61,233 nucleotides of DNA from the NCBI GenBank assembly GCA_030065055.1, contig JASJDS010000003.1, positions 1-61,233 of the forward strand, given 5' to 3'. Of this stretch, positions 16,461 through 26,731 are shown piece by piece. This DNA comes from Calothrix sp. MO_192.B10 (GTDB lineage: Bacteria > Cyanobacteriota > Cyanobacteriia > Cyanobacteriales > Nostocaceae). Position 1 is the stretch's first letter. Every line of letters begins with the position of its first letter. Position numbers and translations under genes: made by a program. Below the pieces are notes generated by a model. The model was not told the DNA's origin and did no database searches. It worked only from the letters and a program-made list of their open reading frames with translations.

Positions 16461-19400
16461 CTACTCTATTCCCTCAATCTTATCCTCAACTTCCTGATAC
16501 AACTCCCGCAACCTATCTAAGTTGCTTTCATCTGTATCCCAATAACCCCGTCCATTGGCTTCCAAGAAGGTTGTCACCATCTTGCGGAAAGAGTGGGGAT
16601 TCATGTTCAACAAACGCTTCTGCATTTCTTCATCTTTCATGAAGGTGTCGTTTGCATCCTCATAAACCCAATTATCCACTGCACCTGCGGTTGCACTCCA
16701 ACCTACAGTATTTACTAACCGCTTGGATAACTCCCGCACCCCTTCATAACCGTGGGACAGCATTCCTTCGTACCACTTAGGATTTAACAATTTGGTACGG
16801 GCATCTAAGCGCACGGTTTCTGATAAGCTACGCACTTGGGCATTGGCTGTGGTGGTATCCGCCATATAGGATGCTGGGGTTTTCCCATCACCTCGCAGAC
16901 TTGCTACTACTTTGGTGGGATCGGAATCGTAGTAGTGGGAAACGTCTGTCAAGCTAATTTCCGAAGAATCCAGGTTTTGGAATGTGGCATCAGCAGTCTT
17001 CAAGGTTCTTTCAAACAGTTCCCGCGATTGCTCCATTGTCCCCGGATTATCTGCACTAAAGGCGAAGGATTTCCGCTTCAGGTACATTTCCTGTAGTTCT
17101 CCTTCGTTTTCCCAGGTGCTGTTTTCCACCGCTAAGTTAATGTTGGAAGAATAGGAACCGGAAGCATTGGAAAATACCCTGGTTGCTGCTTGACGCAGGT
17201 TAATTCCCATTTCCTCTGCTTGAGCTACAGCGTGTTTGCGGACGAAGTTCATTTCTAAGGGTTCATCCGCTTCCGCAGCCATTTTTACCCCTTGGTCCAA
17301 TAAATTCATTTGGTTGATGAATAAGTCGCGGAATACCCCGGAACAGTTAATCACTACGTCTATTCTTGGTCTACCCAATTCCTCTAAGGGTATCAATTCT
17401 AACTTATTCACCCTACCTAAAGCATCGGGAACGGGACGCACACCAATCATCCACATAATCTGTGCCAGTGATTCCCCGTAGGTTTTAATATTATCTGTAC
17501 CCCAAAGCATACTGGCAATGGTTTCCGGATATTGACCATCATTCTCTGCCATGTGCCTTACTAGTAAGCGTTCCACCACCACTTTGGCTGATTGCACTGC
17601 GGCTTGGGTAGGAATGGCTTGGGGGTCTAGGGCGTGAATATTTTTACCCGTAGGTAGGACATCGGGGTTACGGATGGGATCGCCACCGGGACCAGGAAGG
17701 ACATATTCCCCTTCTAATCCTTTGAGTAATGCACCCAGTTCGTTATCCGCACAAACCTGTTGCAAGCAGAATTCTAAATACTCAAACAGGGGTTTAAGGG
17801 CTTCTTGATCAACACCAGTATATCCCGCTTGGTGTAGTGCTTCTACCCAAGGTTCTTTTTTACCCATGTTGAAGAAATTCAATTTGGAAACTACAGAAAC
17901 CCTACCTTCAGCGTCGGTTTTCTCCTGTACCAAGGAAGCAACAGCAGCGCGGGTTGCCATGGTGATATCTTGCAACAGTTGCACATCTTCTAAAATGCCT
18001 TTGTCACTGTTGCGGTAAATTGACTCAATATCCCGGTTTAAGCTATTGGCAATAATCCGCTGGAGGCTGAGAATCTCTTCCTCTTCACGATCCAAACCGG
18101 CTATATTAACTAGAGTTGCTACTGCTTCTTCGGCGGTGGGAGGCTTACCAATCACATGTAATCCACAAGGTAACAGGCGGGATTCAATTTCCATTAACTT
18201 GCGGTAGACAATGCCAACCATATTATCCCGCTCTTCGGTGCCCATATCTTTAGCATCGATTTCTGGGATCTCAATATCCTTGTCCAAGTTCACCATTCGG
18301 CATTTATCCATGATGGTGTTGACAATGGGAACACCCCGTCCAGTATCTTTTAGGGTTTGGTAAGAAGCAATTAAATCGCTCAGTTCTTTTAAACCCTTGT
18401 ATAAACCTGCATTTTCTGCCGGGGGGGTGAGGTAAGAAATGGTTTCTGCATAACCGCGACGCTTGGCTATTGTCGCCTCACTGGGGTTATTGGCTGCGTA
18501 ATAATACAGATTGGGAATACTACCAATTAAGTTATCTGGATAACATTCACCAGACATACCCATTTGCTTACCGGGCATAAATTCCAAGGAACCGTGGGTG
18601 CCAAAATGGAGAACCGCATCCGCACCCCAAATTCTTTCTAAATAGGTGTAGTAAGCAGCAAAGCCGTGGTGGGGGCTAGCAGAACGAGAGAATAACAACC
18701 GCATGGGATCGCCTTCATAACCAAAGGTGGGCTGGACACCAATGAAGATGTTACCGAATGTTTTGCCGTACACCAGGAGGTTTTGCCCATCGCTGTTGAG
18801 GTTTCCTGGTGGTGGTCCCCAGTTCTCTTCTAAACGTTGGGAGTAGGGGGTAAGTTCTTCATACTCAGGGACGGACATCCGGTAAGCAATGTTGAGTTCT
18901 GGACTTGCATACTGGGCTTGGGCATCATGGATTACCTCTTCCATCAATGCTTGGGGACTATCTGGTAAATCTTGCACATCATAGCCATTTTGCTGCAAGG
19001 CTTCCATGACTTCATAAATGGAACCAAATACATCTAGATAAGCCGCAGTTCCCACATTTCCCTTATCTGGAGGGAAGCTAAATACCGTAATAGCAACTTT
19101 CTTATCTACCTTGGGCTTACGGCGCAAATTCGCCCATTTTAAAGCCCTTTTAGCTACTGATTCAATCCTATCTTGGAGAGCGATCGCTTTTCCAGTAGTT
19201 CCATCTCTTCCTGATAAAATTATCGGTTCAATTGCCCCATCTAACTCAGGGATCGCAATTTGCAATGCTACCTGAATGGGATGTAAACCTAAATCGCTAT
19301 CTTGCCATTCTTCCGTGGTTTGGAATACTAAGGGCAATACCACCATATAAGGACGGTTTAACCGCTTTAAGGATTCTATCGCCTTGGGATGATCTTGGCG

Positions 19401-20447
19401 GGCTGGTCCTCCTACTAAGGCGAAACCAGTTAAAGATATCACCGCATCTACCAAGGGTGTATTAGTGGTGGGTTCATAGAAATAAGCATCCACAGGCTTA
19501 GAGAAATCCAAACCAGAGGCAAAAACGCAAATTACCTTCGCCCCCATCGCCTCTAATTCCTGCACCATAGCCACATAGTGGGCATCATCCCCAGTAACTA
19601 GGTGGGTGCGTTGCATCACCAAACCCACGCAAGGTGCCAGAGGGTCTTTTAAATCCTGGGGAATATCCTTACGGCTGTTGTACCAATTGAGATACTCCCG
19701 CACATCCTCATACATGGTAGTAGCCAAAGGATGCCAAATACCCATATCTGGATAGACTACCGGCTGTTCATATTCCAGAGCAGTAGAGTTTTGTTTATCT
19801 AAGTTCTTAAATATATATTTATCAGCTAACATCAACAAGAAGTTTTCCAGGTTTTCTGGAGAACCTCCCAGCCAATATTGGAAACTCAGCATGAAATTCC
19901 TCGCATCCTGAGCCTTCTCCACAGGCAAAAACTTTAGTACTTGGGGCAATGTTCTCAATAGCTTTAACATTGCATCTTCAAACCCAGCACCGGATTTCTC
20001 CTTGCGCTTCCGCATGAACTGGGCTATTACACTCTTAGACTGGCCCAACTGCGCCATGGAAAAGCTACCCATTTTATTCAGGCGCATTACCTCTGGCATG
20101 GAGGGAAACACCACCGCCGCATCCAAGCGATCCCGGTGTGGTTTCACCGCTTCCACTACTTTTTGGGCTAAATCTTCAATAAAAATCAACGAAGCAATAA
20201 ATATATTCGCGGTTTCCATGTCTTTTTGGAACTCCTGATAATTCTCCGTATCCCGGAGTTCCTCAATTAAATAACCGCTAATTTCAATCGCCAAATCGGG
20301 ATTGTTTTGGTTAATAGTCCTGACAGCTTGTGACAATGCACTTTGGTACTGGGACTCTAACACGACATAGACCACCTTGAGTAAATGCCGTCCCCGCAAG
20401 TCATCGGGTGCAATATGACGAATGGTGGACTTGACGTGAGTGAACAT
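16461..20447 (-). CDS. chlH: Magnesium chelatase subunit H
   Basis: Large porphyrin-binding subunit of magnesium chelatase, which with ChlI and ChlD inserts Mg2+ into protoporphyrin IX, the first committed step to chlorophyll. The 1328-aa protein has full family length, start ATG 20447 ([17 protein letters not shown]) and conserved blocks such as [29 protein letters not shown]-like [36 protein letters not shown] and [16 protein letters not shown]. It stands alone; chlI, chlD and chlM are not in the window. The 510-bp upstream spacer is AT-rich and may hold its promoter. Identification is secure. Confidence 0.98.
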   Translation of the reverse strand: MFTHVKSTIRHIAPDDLRGRHLLKVVYVVLESQYQSALSQAVRTINQNNPDLAIEISGYLIEELRDTENYQEFQKDMETANIFIASLIFIEDLAQKVVEAVKPHRDRLDAAVVFPSMPEVMRLNKMGSFSMAQLGQSKSVIAQFMRKRKEKSGAGFEDAMLKLLRTLPQVLKFLPVEKAQDARNFMLSFQYWLGGSPENLENFLLMLADKYIFKNLDKQNSTALEYEQPVVYPDMGIWHPLATTMYEDVREYLNWYNSRKDIPQDLKDPLAPCVGLVMQRTHLVTGDDAHYVAMVQELEAMGAKVICVFASGLDFSKPVDAYFYEPTTNTPLVDAVISLTGFALVGGPARQDHPKAIESLKRLNRPYMVVLPLVFQTTEEWQDSDLGLHPIQVALQIAIPELDGAIEPIILSGRDGTTGKAIALQDRIESVAKRALKWANLRRKPKVDKKVAITVFSFPPDKGNVGTAAYLDVFGSIYEVMEALQQNGYDVQDLPDSPQALMEEVIHDAQAQYASPELNIAYRMSVPEYEELTPYSQRLEENWGPPPGNLNSDGQNLLVYGKTFGNIFIGVQPTFGYEGDPMRLLFSRSASPHHGFAAYYTYLERIWGADAVLHFGTHGSLEFMPGKQMGMSGECYPDNLIGSIPNLYYYAANNPSEATIAKRRGYAETISYLTPPAENAGLYKGLKELSDLIASYQTLKDTGRGVPIVNTIMDKCRMVNLDKDIEIPEIDAKDMGTEERDNMVGIVYRKLMEIESRLLPCGLHVIGKPPTAEEAVATLVNIAGLDREEEEILSLQRIIANSLNRDIESIYRNSDKGILEDVQLLQDITMATRAAVASLVQEKTDAEGRVSVVSKLNFFNMGKKEPWVEALHQAGYTGVDQEALKPLFEYLEFCLQQVCADNELGALLKGLEGEYVLPGPGGDPIRNPDVLPTGKNIHALDPQAIPTQAAVQSAKVVVERLLVRHMAENDGQYPETIASMLWGTDNIKTYGESLAQIMWMIGVRPVPDALGRVNKLELIPLEELGRPRIDVVINCSGVFRDLFINQMNLLDQGVKMAAEADEPLEMNFVRKHAVAQAEEMGINLRQAATRVFSNASGSYSSNINLAVENSTWENEGELQEMYLKRKSFAFSADNPGTMEQSRELFERTLKTADATFQNLDSSEISLTDVSHYYDSDPTKVVASLRGDGKTPASYMADTTTANAQVRSLSETVRLDARTKLLNPKWYEGMLSHGYEGVRELSKRLVNTVGWSATAGAVDNWVYEDANDTFMKDEEMQKRLLNMNPHSFRKMVTTFLEANGRGYWDTDESNLDRLRELYQEVEDKIEGIE

Positions 20448-20959
20448 GCTAATGAAGCTCCTTTGATGCGTGTTCTCTTCTAATAGGATTTAATAATCGG
20501 CAGGGCATTAGCTATTACGGGGTTCATAAACCGCAATAACTCCCTTAAGTTTCAGTCACTATGAAGTTTTTATCAGAAAATGCCGCTCAAATGCCCACTT
20601 TACCGTTTGTTTGACACAAAACGATATAAAAATTGGCAATTTTGTTTACAAAAATAAACAATATCAAAAAGTATTTACTCAGACAAATATTAATTTTTTG
20701 TTACATTCTTAATTAGCTATTTAGTTTTATAAAATTACAAAAACTTTGTATTTCTGATGTATTTGTGATGAAAATTGATTAAGTGCGATCGCTCGTCTAT
20801 CATCTATCATCAATGAATGTAGAGCTAAACCCCTAGAAAAACGCTGTTTGAATTGTAACCATCCATCATGCGATCGCCTTTGATTCGATTTTTTTACAAT
20901 GCCTCACCACAAGTCTGACAGCGATCGCCTTTTTCCCCAAAACCCTGTAATATCATTTT
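20448..20959. other. AT-rich intergenic region upstream of chlH
   Basis: About 510 bp between chlH and the broken rpn gene. It contains four GCGATCGC-like HIP1 sites near 20787-20935 and long A/T stretches (20600-20760). I see no gene. The chlH promoter should lie within it, but I could not fix a -10/-35 pair with confidence. Confidence 0.6.
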
Positions 20960-21178
20960 ATGATTGACCATGACCAACTATTTAAAAAGCTCTTAGAAAA
21001 CTTCTTTCCTGAGTTCATCGAACTATTTTTCCCCGATATTACCAACTATTGGCAACGCGACACCATATAATTTATACCCCAAGAAGTATTTACAGATGTG
21101 ACTGCGGGGACAAAGAAAATTGCCGATTTAGTCGTCCGTGTATCCTTCCAAAATCAGAATTCCCTATTTATAAATATT
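20960..21178 (+). pseudogene. Rpn-family PD-(D/E)XK nuclease/transposase, 5' part
   Basis: Starts MIDHDQLFKKLLENFFPEF, the usual N-terminus of Rpn (recombination-promoting nuclease, formerly transposase_31) proteins. An in-frame TAA stops it at 21068-21070 after 36 codons; past it the frame still reads FIPQEVFTDVTAGTKKIADL, which holds family-like sequence, up to FINI at 21178. There an IS200/IS605 element interrupts it. The gene resumes in frame at 23213. So this copy has a nonsense mutation as well as an insertion. Confidence 0.85.
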
Positions 21179-21201
21179 GGCACGATGTCCAAAACCACTG
21201 A

Positions 21202-21239
21202 AATTGAGACTGATTTTTTCTTGAAAATCAGTCTCAATT
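21202..21239. repeat. Left-end hairpin of the IS200/IS605 element
   Basis: AATTGAGACTGATTTT and AAAATCAGTCTCAATT make a perfect 16-bp stem with a six-base loop, about 25 bp inside the left boundary. Such subterminal hairpins are bound by TnpA. Confidence 0.75.
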
Positions 21240-21291
21240 GTACTTCAGGCAGTGGATATAGGACGAGAAGGGGCGTTTACGCCCCGTGACA

Positions 21292-21693
21292 TTAAGTAGT
21301 ATCATGATGCCTTTGCTCCTCAATATATCTTCGGATTGTTTCACTACTGACATTACCAGCAGTAGATACAAAATACGAACTTGTCCAAAGACTAGGTAAC
21401 TTAAGTAGATGGGGAAATTCTTGTCTGAGAAATCTAGAACTTCTTCCTTTAATAGCATTAGCAACTTGGTGTGGGGCTGTCTGTGGAGGGAGATTAACAA
21501 AAAGGTGAATGTGGTCAGGCATAATTTCTAGAGCTATAACCTTCCAATCTTTTTCTTGACACACATCCCAAATAATTTCTCTTAACCTATTTTCTACATC
21601 GCCAACTAACACCTTTTTTCGTCTTTTTGGTATCCAGACTAGATGATAATTAACCAAAGAGACAGAATGATTTTTTCTTCTATATTGTTGCAT
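21292..21693 (-). CDS. tnpA: IS200/IS605 transposase TnpA (HUH Y1)
   Basis: Single-strand transposase that cuts and rejoins element ends through a tyrosine. Beginning at the ATG 21693 (MQQYRRKNHSVSLVNYHLVW) it is 133 aa; a TTG at 21699 would add two residues. The HUH metal-binding motif is seen in MPDHIHLFV and the catalytic Tyr in SSETIRRYIEEQ. Both key motifs are intact, so the enzyme may be active. It is divergent from tnpB with a 70-bp gap. A GGGGCG-TTTA-CGCCCC hairpin at 21270-21285 just past the stop could terminate it. Confidence 0.95.
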   Translation of the reverse strand: MQQYRRKNHSVSLVNYHLVWIPKRRKKVLVGDVENRLREIIWDVCQEKDWKVIALEIMPDHIHLFVNLPPQTAPHQVANAIKGRSSRFLRQEFPHLLKLPSLWTSSYFVSTAGNVSSETIRRYIEEQRHHDTT

Positions 21694-21761
21694 TGCCAAT
21701 CTAAATACGGTATATTACTGTAGACGTAAATATTTTATCAACAATTAGGAGGTAATAATAA

Positions 21762-23342
21762 TTGCTGATAAACTACGTTTACAAGCTGAGACCTAATATT
21801 GGTCAATCAACCAAAATGAGTAATTGGGTTGATATGCTTCGCAGTCATTACAATTGGTGTTTGAATGATCGATTAACTCAATACTCACAACAATATATCC
21901 AAGGTAATTACTGTGATATTAGAACCAAGGCTGAAGCTTGTCCATTAACGTGTTTTGTTAGTAAGAATGGCGCAACAGGTGAACCCTGGAAGGATTCTAA
22001 GCTAGATCAAGAGGGAAAAGCTAAAAACCCTCGTAGGAGTGCTGGTGATATTCAGATTACTGCATTACCTCAACTGAAAAAATCTAGACCTTGGTATCAG
22101 ACAATTGACTCTACAGTATTACAACAAAATGTCAAAAGATTAGATACTGCATATAAAAATTTCTATGAGGGTCGAGGATTTCCCAGGTTTAAAAATCGCA
22201 GTAACTTCACTTCATTCACCTACGTAATGGGAGTGAAGATACAAAGTAGTAAAATCTATCTCCCTAAATTAGGATGGATAGGATTTTATAATTCTCGTAA
22301 TATTCCAAATGGATTTATTATTAAGGCTTGTACAGTTAGAAAACGTCAAGATGGTTGGTATATCTCTATCAGGATAGAAAATAAAAATGTTCCCAACTAT
22401 ATCACAAAACCTTTATCCCAAGTAAGTAAAATAATCGGTTGTGATTTAGGTATTACTAAGCTTGTTCACTTGTCTGACAATCATCAGATTGACAATCCTA
22501 AATTTTCAAACAACAAAAAAGCTAAACGTACTTTCAGGATTAGACAAAGACGAGTAAGCAGGAAGCTTAAAGGTAGTAACAATCGTAAAAAGTCAGCTAA
22601 AAAAGTTGGAAGATATCATCAAAAAATAACCAATAAACGTCAAGCTTACCAGTGGAAAATTGCTAATAAAATAGCATCACGCAATGTAGATGCTATTGCG
22701 TTAGAGGATTTAAATGTCTCAGGTATGCTACGACGGTGCAAGGTAAAGGTAGACGAGAAAACAGGGAGATTTTTAAGGAATGGACAATCGAGAAAGAAAG
22801 GATTAAATCGCGCTATATCTGATGCAAGTTGGAGTGAATTGATTTTAAAGATTGAGTATCTAGCTGCAAAGCAAGGAAAAATTGTAATTAAAATCAATCC
22901 TAAAAACTCCAGTCTTCAATGTCGAGAATGTGGACACATTGATAAATCAAATCGAGATAAAGAAAAGTTCATTTGTTCTCAATGCGGATATATGACTCAC
23001 GCTGATATTGGTGCATCAAAAACAATCAGAGATAGAGCATATTCTATAGTACGGGGGGACTCCTCGGAACTTAAACGCCCGAAACAACGTAAGGAGAAAT
23101 CACCACGCTCTACGAGCAAACGTGGTGAGCCTGGGAACCCTAGTAATAGGGATATAAAGATGGAAACGTATGCGCGAATCTGCGACCCTTTAGGGCGCAG
23201 AGTGTCAACATCCACACAGAACATCAATCATCCAGCCAATCCGATTTTAATGCACGGATGTTCACTTACTTTGCCCGTTTGCACGAAAAATATGGCTTGC
23301 CAATTTACCCGATTGTCCTATATTCCCACGACTCACCCCTAA
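21762..23342 (+). CDS. tnpB: IS200/IS605 accessory nuclease TnpB
   Basis: RNA-guided nuclease of the element. The TTG start at 21762 has a strong AGGAGG nine bases upstream. RuvC motifs are intact: GCDLGITKLVHL (Asp), IALEDLNVSGM (Glu) and THADIGASKTIRD (Asp), with a zinc ribbon CRECG...CSQCG between the last two. Thus it is likely active. The frame has no stop inside the element: it runs through the right-end hairpin and about 130 bp into the interrupted rpn gene in a different frame, ending at 23342, so its last ~43 residues are host-derived. Its guide RNA (omega RNA) would overlap the 3' end and right end, with a guide copied from rpn sequence. Confidence 0.93.
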   Translation: MLINYVYKLRPNIGQSTKMSNWVDMLRSHYNWCLNDRLTQYSQQYIQGNYCDIRTKAEACPLTCFVSKNGATGEPWKDSKLDQEGKAKNPRRSAGDIQITALPQLKKSRPWYQTIDSTVLQQNVKRLDTAYKNFYEGRGFPRFKNRSNFTSFTYVMGVKIQSSKIYLPKLGWIGFYNSRNIPNGFIIKACTVRKRQDGWYISIRIENKNVPNYITKPLSQVSKIIGCDLGITKLVHLSDNHQIDNPKFSNNKKAKRTFRIRQRRVSRKLKGSNNRKKSAKKVGRYHQKITNKRQAYQWKIANKIASRNVDAIALEDLNVSGMLRRCKVKVDEKTGRFLRNGQSRKKGLNRAISDASWSELILKIEYLAAKQGKIVIKINPKNSSLQCRECGHIDKSNRDKEKFICSQCGYMTHADIGASKTIRDRAYSIVRGDSSELKRPKQRKEKSPRSTSKRGEPGNPSNRDIKMETYARICDPLGRRVSTSTQNINHPANPILMHGCSLTLPVCTKNMACQFTRLSYIPTTHP

Positions 23343-23968
23343 CCAGGGAACCGAATACTTACACTGTTGAGTTTCCTGGTTGGAAAGTTCTAGAATTTAA
23401 CTATAGGGTAGTGCAATTAAACCAACTCAATTGGCGCAGTTTTGTGAGCCAGTCGCAGTCCTGTCGGTTTCCGTCGGATGCGAACTGGCGAACCCGGAGG
23501 GTCAATATACCCAACCCAGTTGCAAGTGCTTTCATCTCCAAAATGCGGATGGATAAACAAGAACGTCCTACCGCAAAATTATTGTCATTACAGTTACTTG
23601 TGAGTTTGGAACTGAATCCCGCACAAATTGAGCTAATTTCCCAATTTATCGATGTTTACCTGAACTTAAACACCCAGGAAGAAGGCATTTTCCAAGCACA
23701 ACTTGCTACCATTGAAACAGCACAGGAGGAAGAAGTTATGGAGATTGTCACAAGTTGGGAACGTAGAGGACGGGAACAGGGAAGACAACAAGAAGCCTGT
23801 GCAATGGTTCTGCGCTTGCTCAATCGTCGTGTTGGTGCCTTAACTCCCCAGTTACAGGAGGTGATTCAACAGCTATCAACCCCTCAGTTAGAGGACTTGG
23901 GTGAAGCCTTGTTAGATTTTAGCACGATGGCTGACTTAGAAAACTGGTTGATGGCACATGAAGATTGA
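23213..23968 (+). pseudogene. Rpn-family nuclease/transposase, 3' part
   Basis: Resumes the frame broken at 21178: HTEHQSSSQSDFNARMFTYF, then ARLHEKYGLPIYPIVL. The catalytic-type segment EHQSSSQ and the C-terminal helices with WERRGREQGRQQEA and LLNRRVGAL are typical of cyanobacterial Rpn proteins. An internal methionine at 23258 allows a 236-aa product but lacks the nuclease core. A palindromic repeat (23448-23489) adds roughly 19 codons in frame between LNWRSF and NPVASAF. With the nonsense codon and the IS insertion this makes three separate lesions. Confidence 0.85.
23448..23489. repeat. Palindromic element with GCCAGT arms, copy 3 (variant core)
   Basis: Outer arms GCCAGTCGC / GCGAACTGGC match those of 3437-3477 and 28405-28445, but the inner hairpin is different (CTGTCGG-TTT-CCGTCGG, imperfect). 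It is read in frame within the rpn remnant. Confidence 0.7.
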
Positions 23969-24095
23969 GTTATGGGTTGTTGTGATTTCCCATAGAAGGT
24001 TTTTAAACCTCAAACCCCTATTTCCTTGCACTTTCTCCGAATCAAACAGCCCTTATGCATTGATAAATCAATGTTTTATAGTTATTCAGCAGACC

Positions 24096-26174
24096 CTACT
24101 TGGGAAAATTTCTATCCACTTCACAAATCTCTGTATAATCAAACTCATTTGGACTTTGTTTTACTAAAGGATAACTTTCTCCTCCCAAGTAAATATAGTC
24201 CTGTTCGCAATCAGGTTTAGAAGAGTAATAAATCAATAGATATTCTTTGCCAATTTTAGTTGATATCTCTTCTTCTACTTCTCCCCTCCATTGTGTCTTT
24301 GTCACCAACACCACCAATTGATTTGCTAACTGAGGAATTATTTTGGCAATTTGTCGGCGATATTGTGCATCTAAACTGCCGAAGGGTGAATCCATGACAA
24401 TCGGGAAAGTACTACTTTCGGGAACCATCAACATACTATTGCGTGCGTTCCAATCCCTGACTCTGTCAATAATGCTAGCGATAAAAGATAAACTCAGAAT
24501 TTGATTTTCACCTGTGGATGCTGCAACTTTAGCTTCTATACCAGTGCTTGCTTCAACTAAATTTAGTTCATATTTTTCACTAATTTTAGGAATATAAGGA
24601 ACAAATGCAATTTCGCTAAAAATTTCTTGTACTCTCTTTTCTAATTGTAGGCGAAATTGTTTTTCTTGCCTGAACTTCACTTCAGTAAATCTTTCAATGG
24701 CATCTTGGGTAGCTGTAATTCGTCGTTGTGCAAGTGCTTGCCTTGATTCATTAATTTTTTGTTTGGCAATTTGTTGATTTAAATCTGCTATTTCCGATTG
24801 TAAATTATCTATTTGCTGTTCATTTCTACCTTTATCTAAAGTCAATTCAATTATCTTAGCTTCAATTTTATCTAAACGCTTTTGTAAACTACTAATCTCT
24901 TCATTGGTATCTGTACGTAATCTCTCTTGAATTACATCTAACTCTGACTCAATTTGAGAGATAGTTTGTCTTAAATGATTAATTTTTACCTGCTCCCTAT
25001 CAACTTCTTCCCAAAAATCCTCTACTTGCTTATCCATCCCATCTACCCGTGCCCCTATACGGATAGCTGTTTCTTCTACTGCGGAAGAACCTGCTTTATC
25101 CAAGAATTTACTGACATTCTCATGGGAGTGGCTACCTAGATACAATTGAGTACCACAAATACAGCGTCGGGATTGGAGTAAATCGTGAATAAACTCCTTA
25201 GAAACACCAGAATTTAATTCACCTCTGCTCTTTAACTCGTTAATTATTTGTTGGTATTTTGCTACTGTTTCTGATAATAATACCGTATATCCCCTGGCAG
25301 AAATAATCTTATTGAGTCCTTTCTTCGTTTTTTGCAATTCTTCTTGACCAGATGCTTTCTGCTGTTCTAAATCTTGCTTTCTTTCTTGCAAATTTTTCGA
25401 TTCATCAAGTTCCCGCAAACGACTACTAGTTTCCTGCTTAAATGTGTGTTGGTATTCTAATTCCTGATTAATTTCCCCTTGTCGCCGATTAATATAATCA
25501 ATTTCTTTCTCAACTTTTGCCTGTTCTCTCAACAGCTTTTTGATTTGCGAATCACCAATAGCTTTGAATTCATTCTCCAATGTTTTCTTGGCTTCTTTCA
25601 GGTGATTAATCGAGCGGTTAATTACCTCTATACCCAAAAAAATCTTCATTGCTTCCGCAATTTCTGCTTTCTTGTCAGAACGAACTATCTCCTCTATTCT
25701 TTCCCCATCAAAGAAAAAATACTGATGTAAACTTGCAGGTAAAATTTGATTAATTATGTCTTCCGGTTGTTGAGTAGGAAATTTCCAAACACCATCATCA
25801 TTGGCAAATTGCAAATATAGTTGAGTTTTAGTTACATCAATATCAGTCTCATTTTTGTATGCACGACATTCACGCTTCACTCGATAGCGAATACCATCAT
25901 GTTCCCAAGCAATTTCTACCCAACATTCTATAACCTGACCAACTTTAGCTTCTGCTACAGCACGTTTATTGACTAATTGCTCTGCTGAGGCAAATGCAGC
26001 ACTAAATTTTTCATACAGTACCCAAGTGAATGCATTTAACAGGCTAGTCTTACCTGTACCATTATTGCCATAAATAATAGTGGTGTTTTTACCTTCTCCA
26101 CCAGCTAAAATTATCTCTGGAGTTTTGCCATAAAATGACCGGAAATTACACAGCTTAATTGCATTCAGCTTCAT
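24096..26174 (-). CDS. DndD-like SMC/Rad50-type ATPase
   Basis: A 692-aa ABC-type ATPase with a long coiled coil. It starts MKLNAIKLCNFRSFYGKTPE; Walker A GNNGTGKT is at 36-43, coiled coil runs over about 190-330 and 370-540, a single CxxC hook-like motif RRCICG at 337-341, signature STGENQILSLS, and Walker B PIVMDSPFGSLD in the last third. FFFDGERIEEI is typical of DndD and related restriction ATPases. DndD acts in DNA phosphorothioation; DndB, DndC and DndE are not in the window. The ATG overlaps the stop of a 53-aa gene by 4 bp, and a helicase gene lies upstream on the same strand. Most likely a defence component; a stand-alone repair ATPase is the alternative. Confidence 0.82.
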   Translation of the reverse strand: MKLNAIKLCNFRSFYGKTPEIILAGGEGKNTTIIYGNNGTGKTSLLNAFTWVLYEKFSAAFASAEQLVNKRAVAEAKVGQVIECWVEIAWEHDGIRYRVKRECRAYKNETDIDVTKTQLYLQFANDDGVWKFPTQQPEDIINQILPASLHQYFFFDGERIEEIVRSDKKAEIAEAMKIFLGIEVINRSINHLKEAKKTLENEFKAIGDSQIKKLLREQAKVEKEIDYINRRQGEINQELEYQHTFKQETSSRLRELDESKNLQERKQDLEQQKASGQEELQKTKKGLNKIISARGYTVLLSETVAKYQQIINELKSRGELNSGVSKEFIHDLLQSRRCICGTQLYLGSHSHENVSKFLDKAGSSAVEETAIRIGARVDGMDKQVEDFWEEVDREQVKINHLRQTISQIESELDVIQERLRTDTNEEISSLQKRLDKIEAKIIELTLDKGRNEQQIDNLQSEIADLNQQIAKQKINESRQALAQRRITATQDAIERFTEVKFRQEKQFRLQLEKRVQEIFSEIAFVPYIPKISEKYELNLVEASTGIEAKVAASTGENQILSLSFIASIIDRVRDWNARNSMLMVPESSTFPIVMDSPFGSLDAQYRRQIAKIIPQLANQLVVLVTKTQWRGEVEEEISTKIGKEYLLIYYSSKPDCEQDYIYLGGESYPLVKQSPNEFDYTEICEVDRNFPK

Positions 26175-26332
26175 CGCACAACTTCTTTGATAATCCTGAC
26201 AATATCGTCATTAATATGGCTATTCACTCTTTTCTCTAGCCGATTTTTCTCTAACTTCCACACCCGCTCAATAATCTCTCTCACCTCTGGCGATGCACTG
26301 ATAATTGGCTCATGTACCTCATCTAGATTCAT
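26171..26332 (-). CDS. 53-aa protein coupled to the DndD-like ATPase
   Basis: ATG at 26332, 53 codons, stop TGA overlapping the ATG of the ATPase gene (ATGA), which shows translational coupling. It begins MNLDEVHEPIISASPEVREI and ends INDDIVRIIKEVVR; it is mostly helical and charged. I know of no function. From memory, similar short proteins precede this kind of ATPase in other cyanobacteria, which suggests a conserved partner, but I cannot check that here. Its length and position would fit a regulator or a small subunit. Confidence 0.75.
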   Translation of the reverse strand: MNLDEVHEPIISASPEVREIIERVWKLEKNRLEKRVNSHINDDIVRIIKEVVR

Positions 26333-26543
26333 TTTATTTTATTTGGAAAATATTTTCTGATAGTTATATTTTAACCATGAATGCAACTGCGATCGCATCC
26401 GTATAAACTCTGTCGCTTTTGCTTGTTGCCAGTAACTTTTATCTCAAGATTTATCCCTCTGCCTTCATTGCCAAACCTCAAAATACTTCATCTAAATGTT
26501 TAATATAAGTTAACAAAAAAATCTTGTTTTTGGTGTTGCGGCG

Positions 26544-26637
26544 ATGGTATTATAGGTACATAAATATTTTTCTTAATAATGGGAATATTTGCGTTTTTAA
26601 AAATTTTATCAATATTCCCATTATCTAATAATACCAT
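26544..26637. repeat. Two-tier AT-rich inverted repeat in the defence-type operon
   Basis: Outer arms ATGGTATTAT (26544-26553 and complement 26628-26637) and inner perfect 14-bp arms ATAATGGGAATATT (26576-26589, complement 26611-26624). It fills the middle of the 400-bp spacer between the helicase gene and the 53-aa gene. The rest of the spacer holds no gene that I can support. Confidence 0.75.
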
Positions 26638-26731
26638 TTACAGGAAAAAAATATTCAATAATTAATAAAAATTAAAAAAAATCCATGCACAAATACCTTA
26701 ATATATGTAGATTTGTATTTTGAGTTGGTAG

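Larger units (their letters stand above)
21178..23212. mobile_element. Complete IS200/IS605 element (tnpA + tnpB) inserted in rpn
   Basis: The element carries divergent tnpA (-) and tnpB (+), a left-end hairpin (21202-21239) and a right-end hairpin near 23176-23206 ending in GAGTGTCAA. Joining 21178 to 23213 restores a continuous Rpn reading frame (FINI|HTEHQ), which places both ends to within about one base. No target duplication is visible, as expected for this family's single-strand mechanism. Confidence 0.85.

Noticed and set aside
23958-24220. Plus-strand ORFs just after the rpn remnant
   Set aside because: They overlap the 3' end of the DndD-like gene antisense and have no family features.
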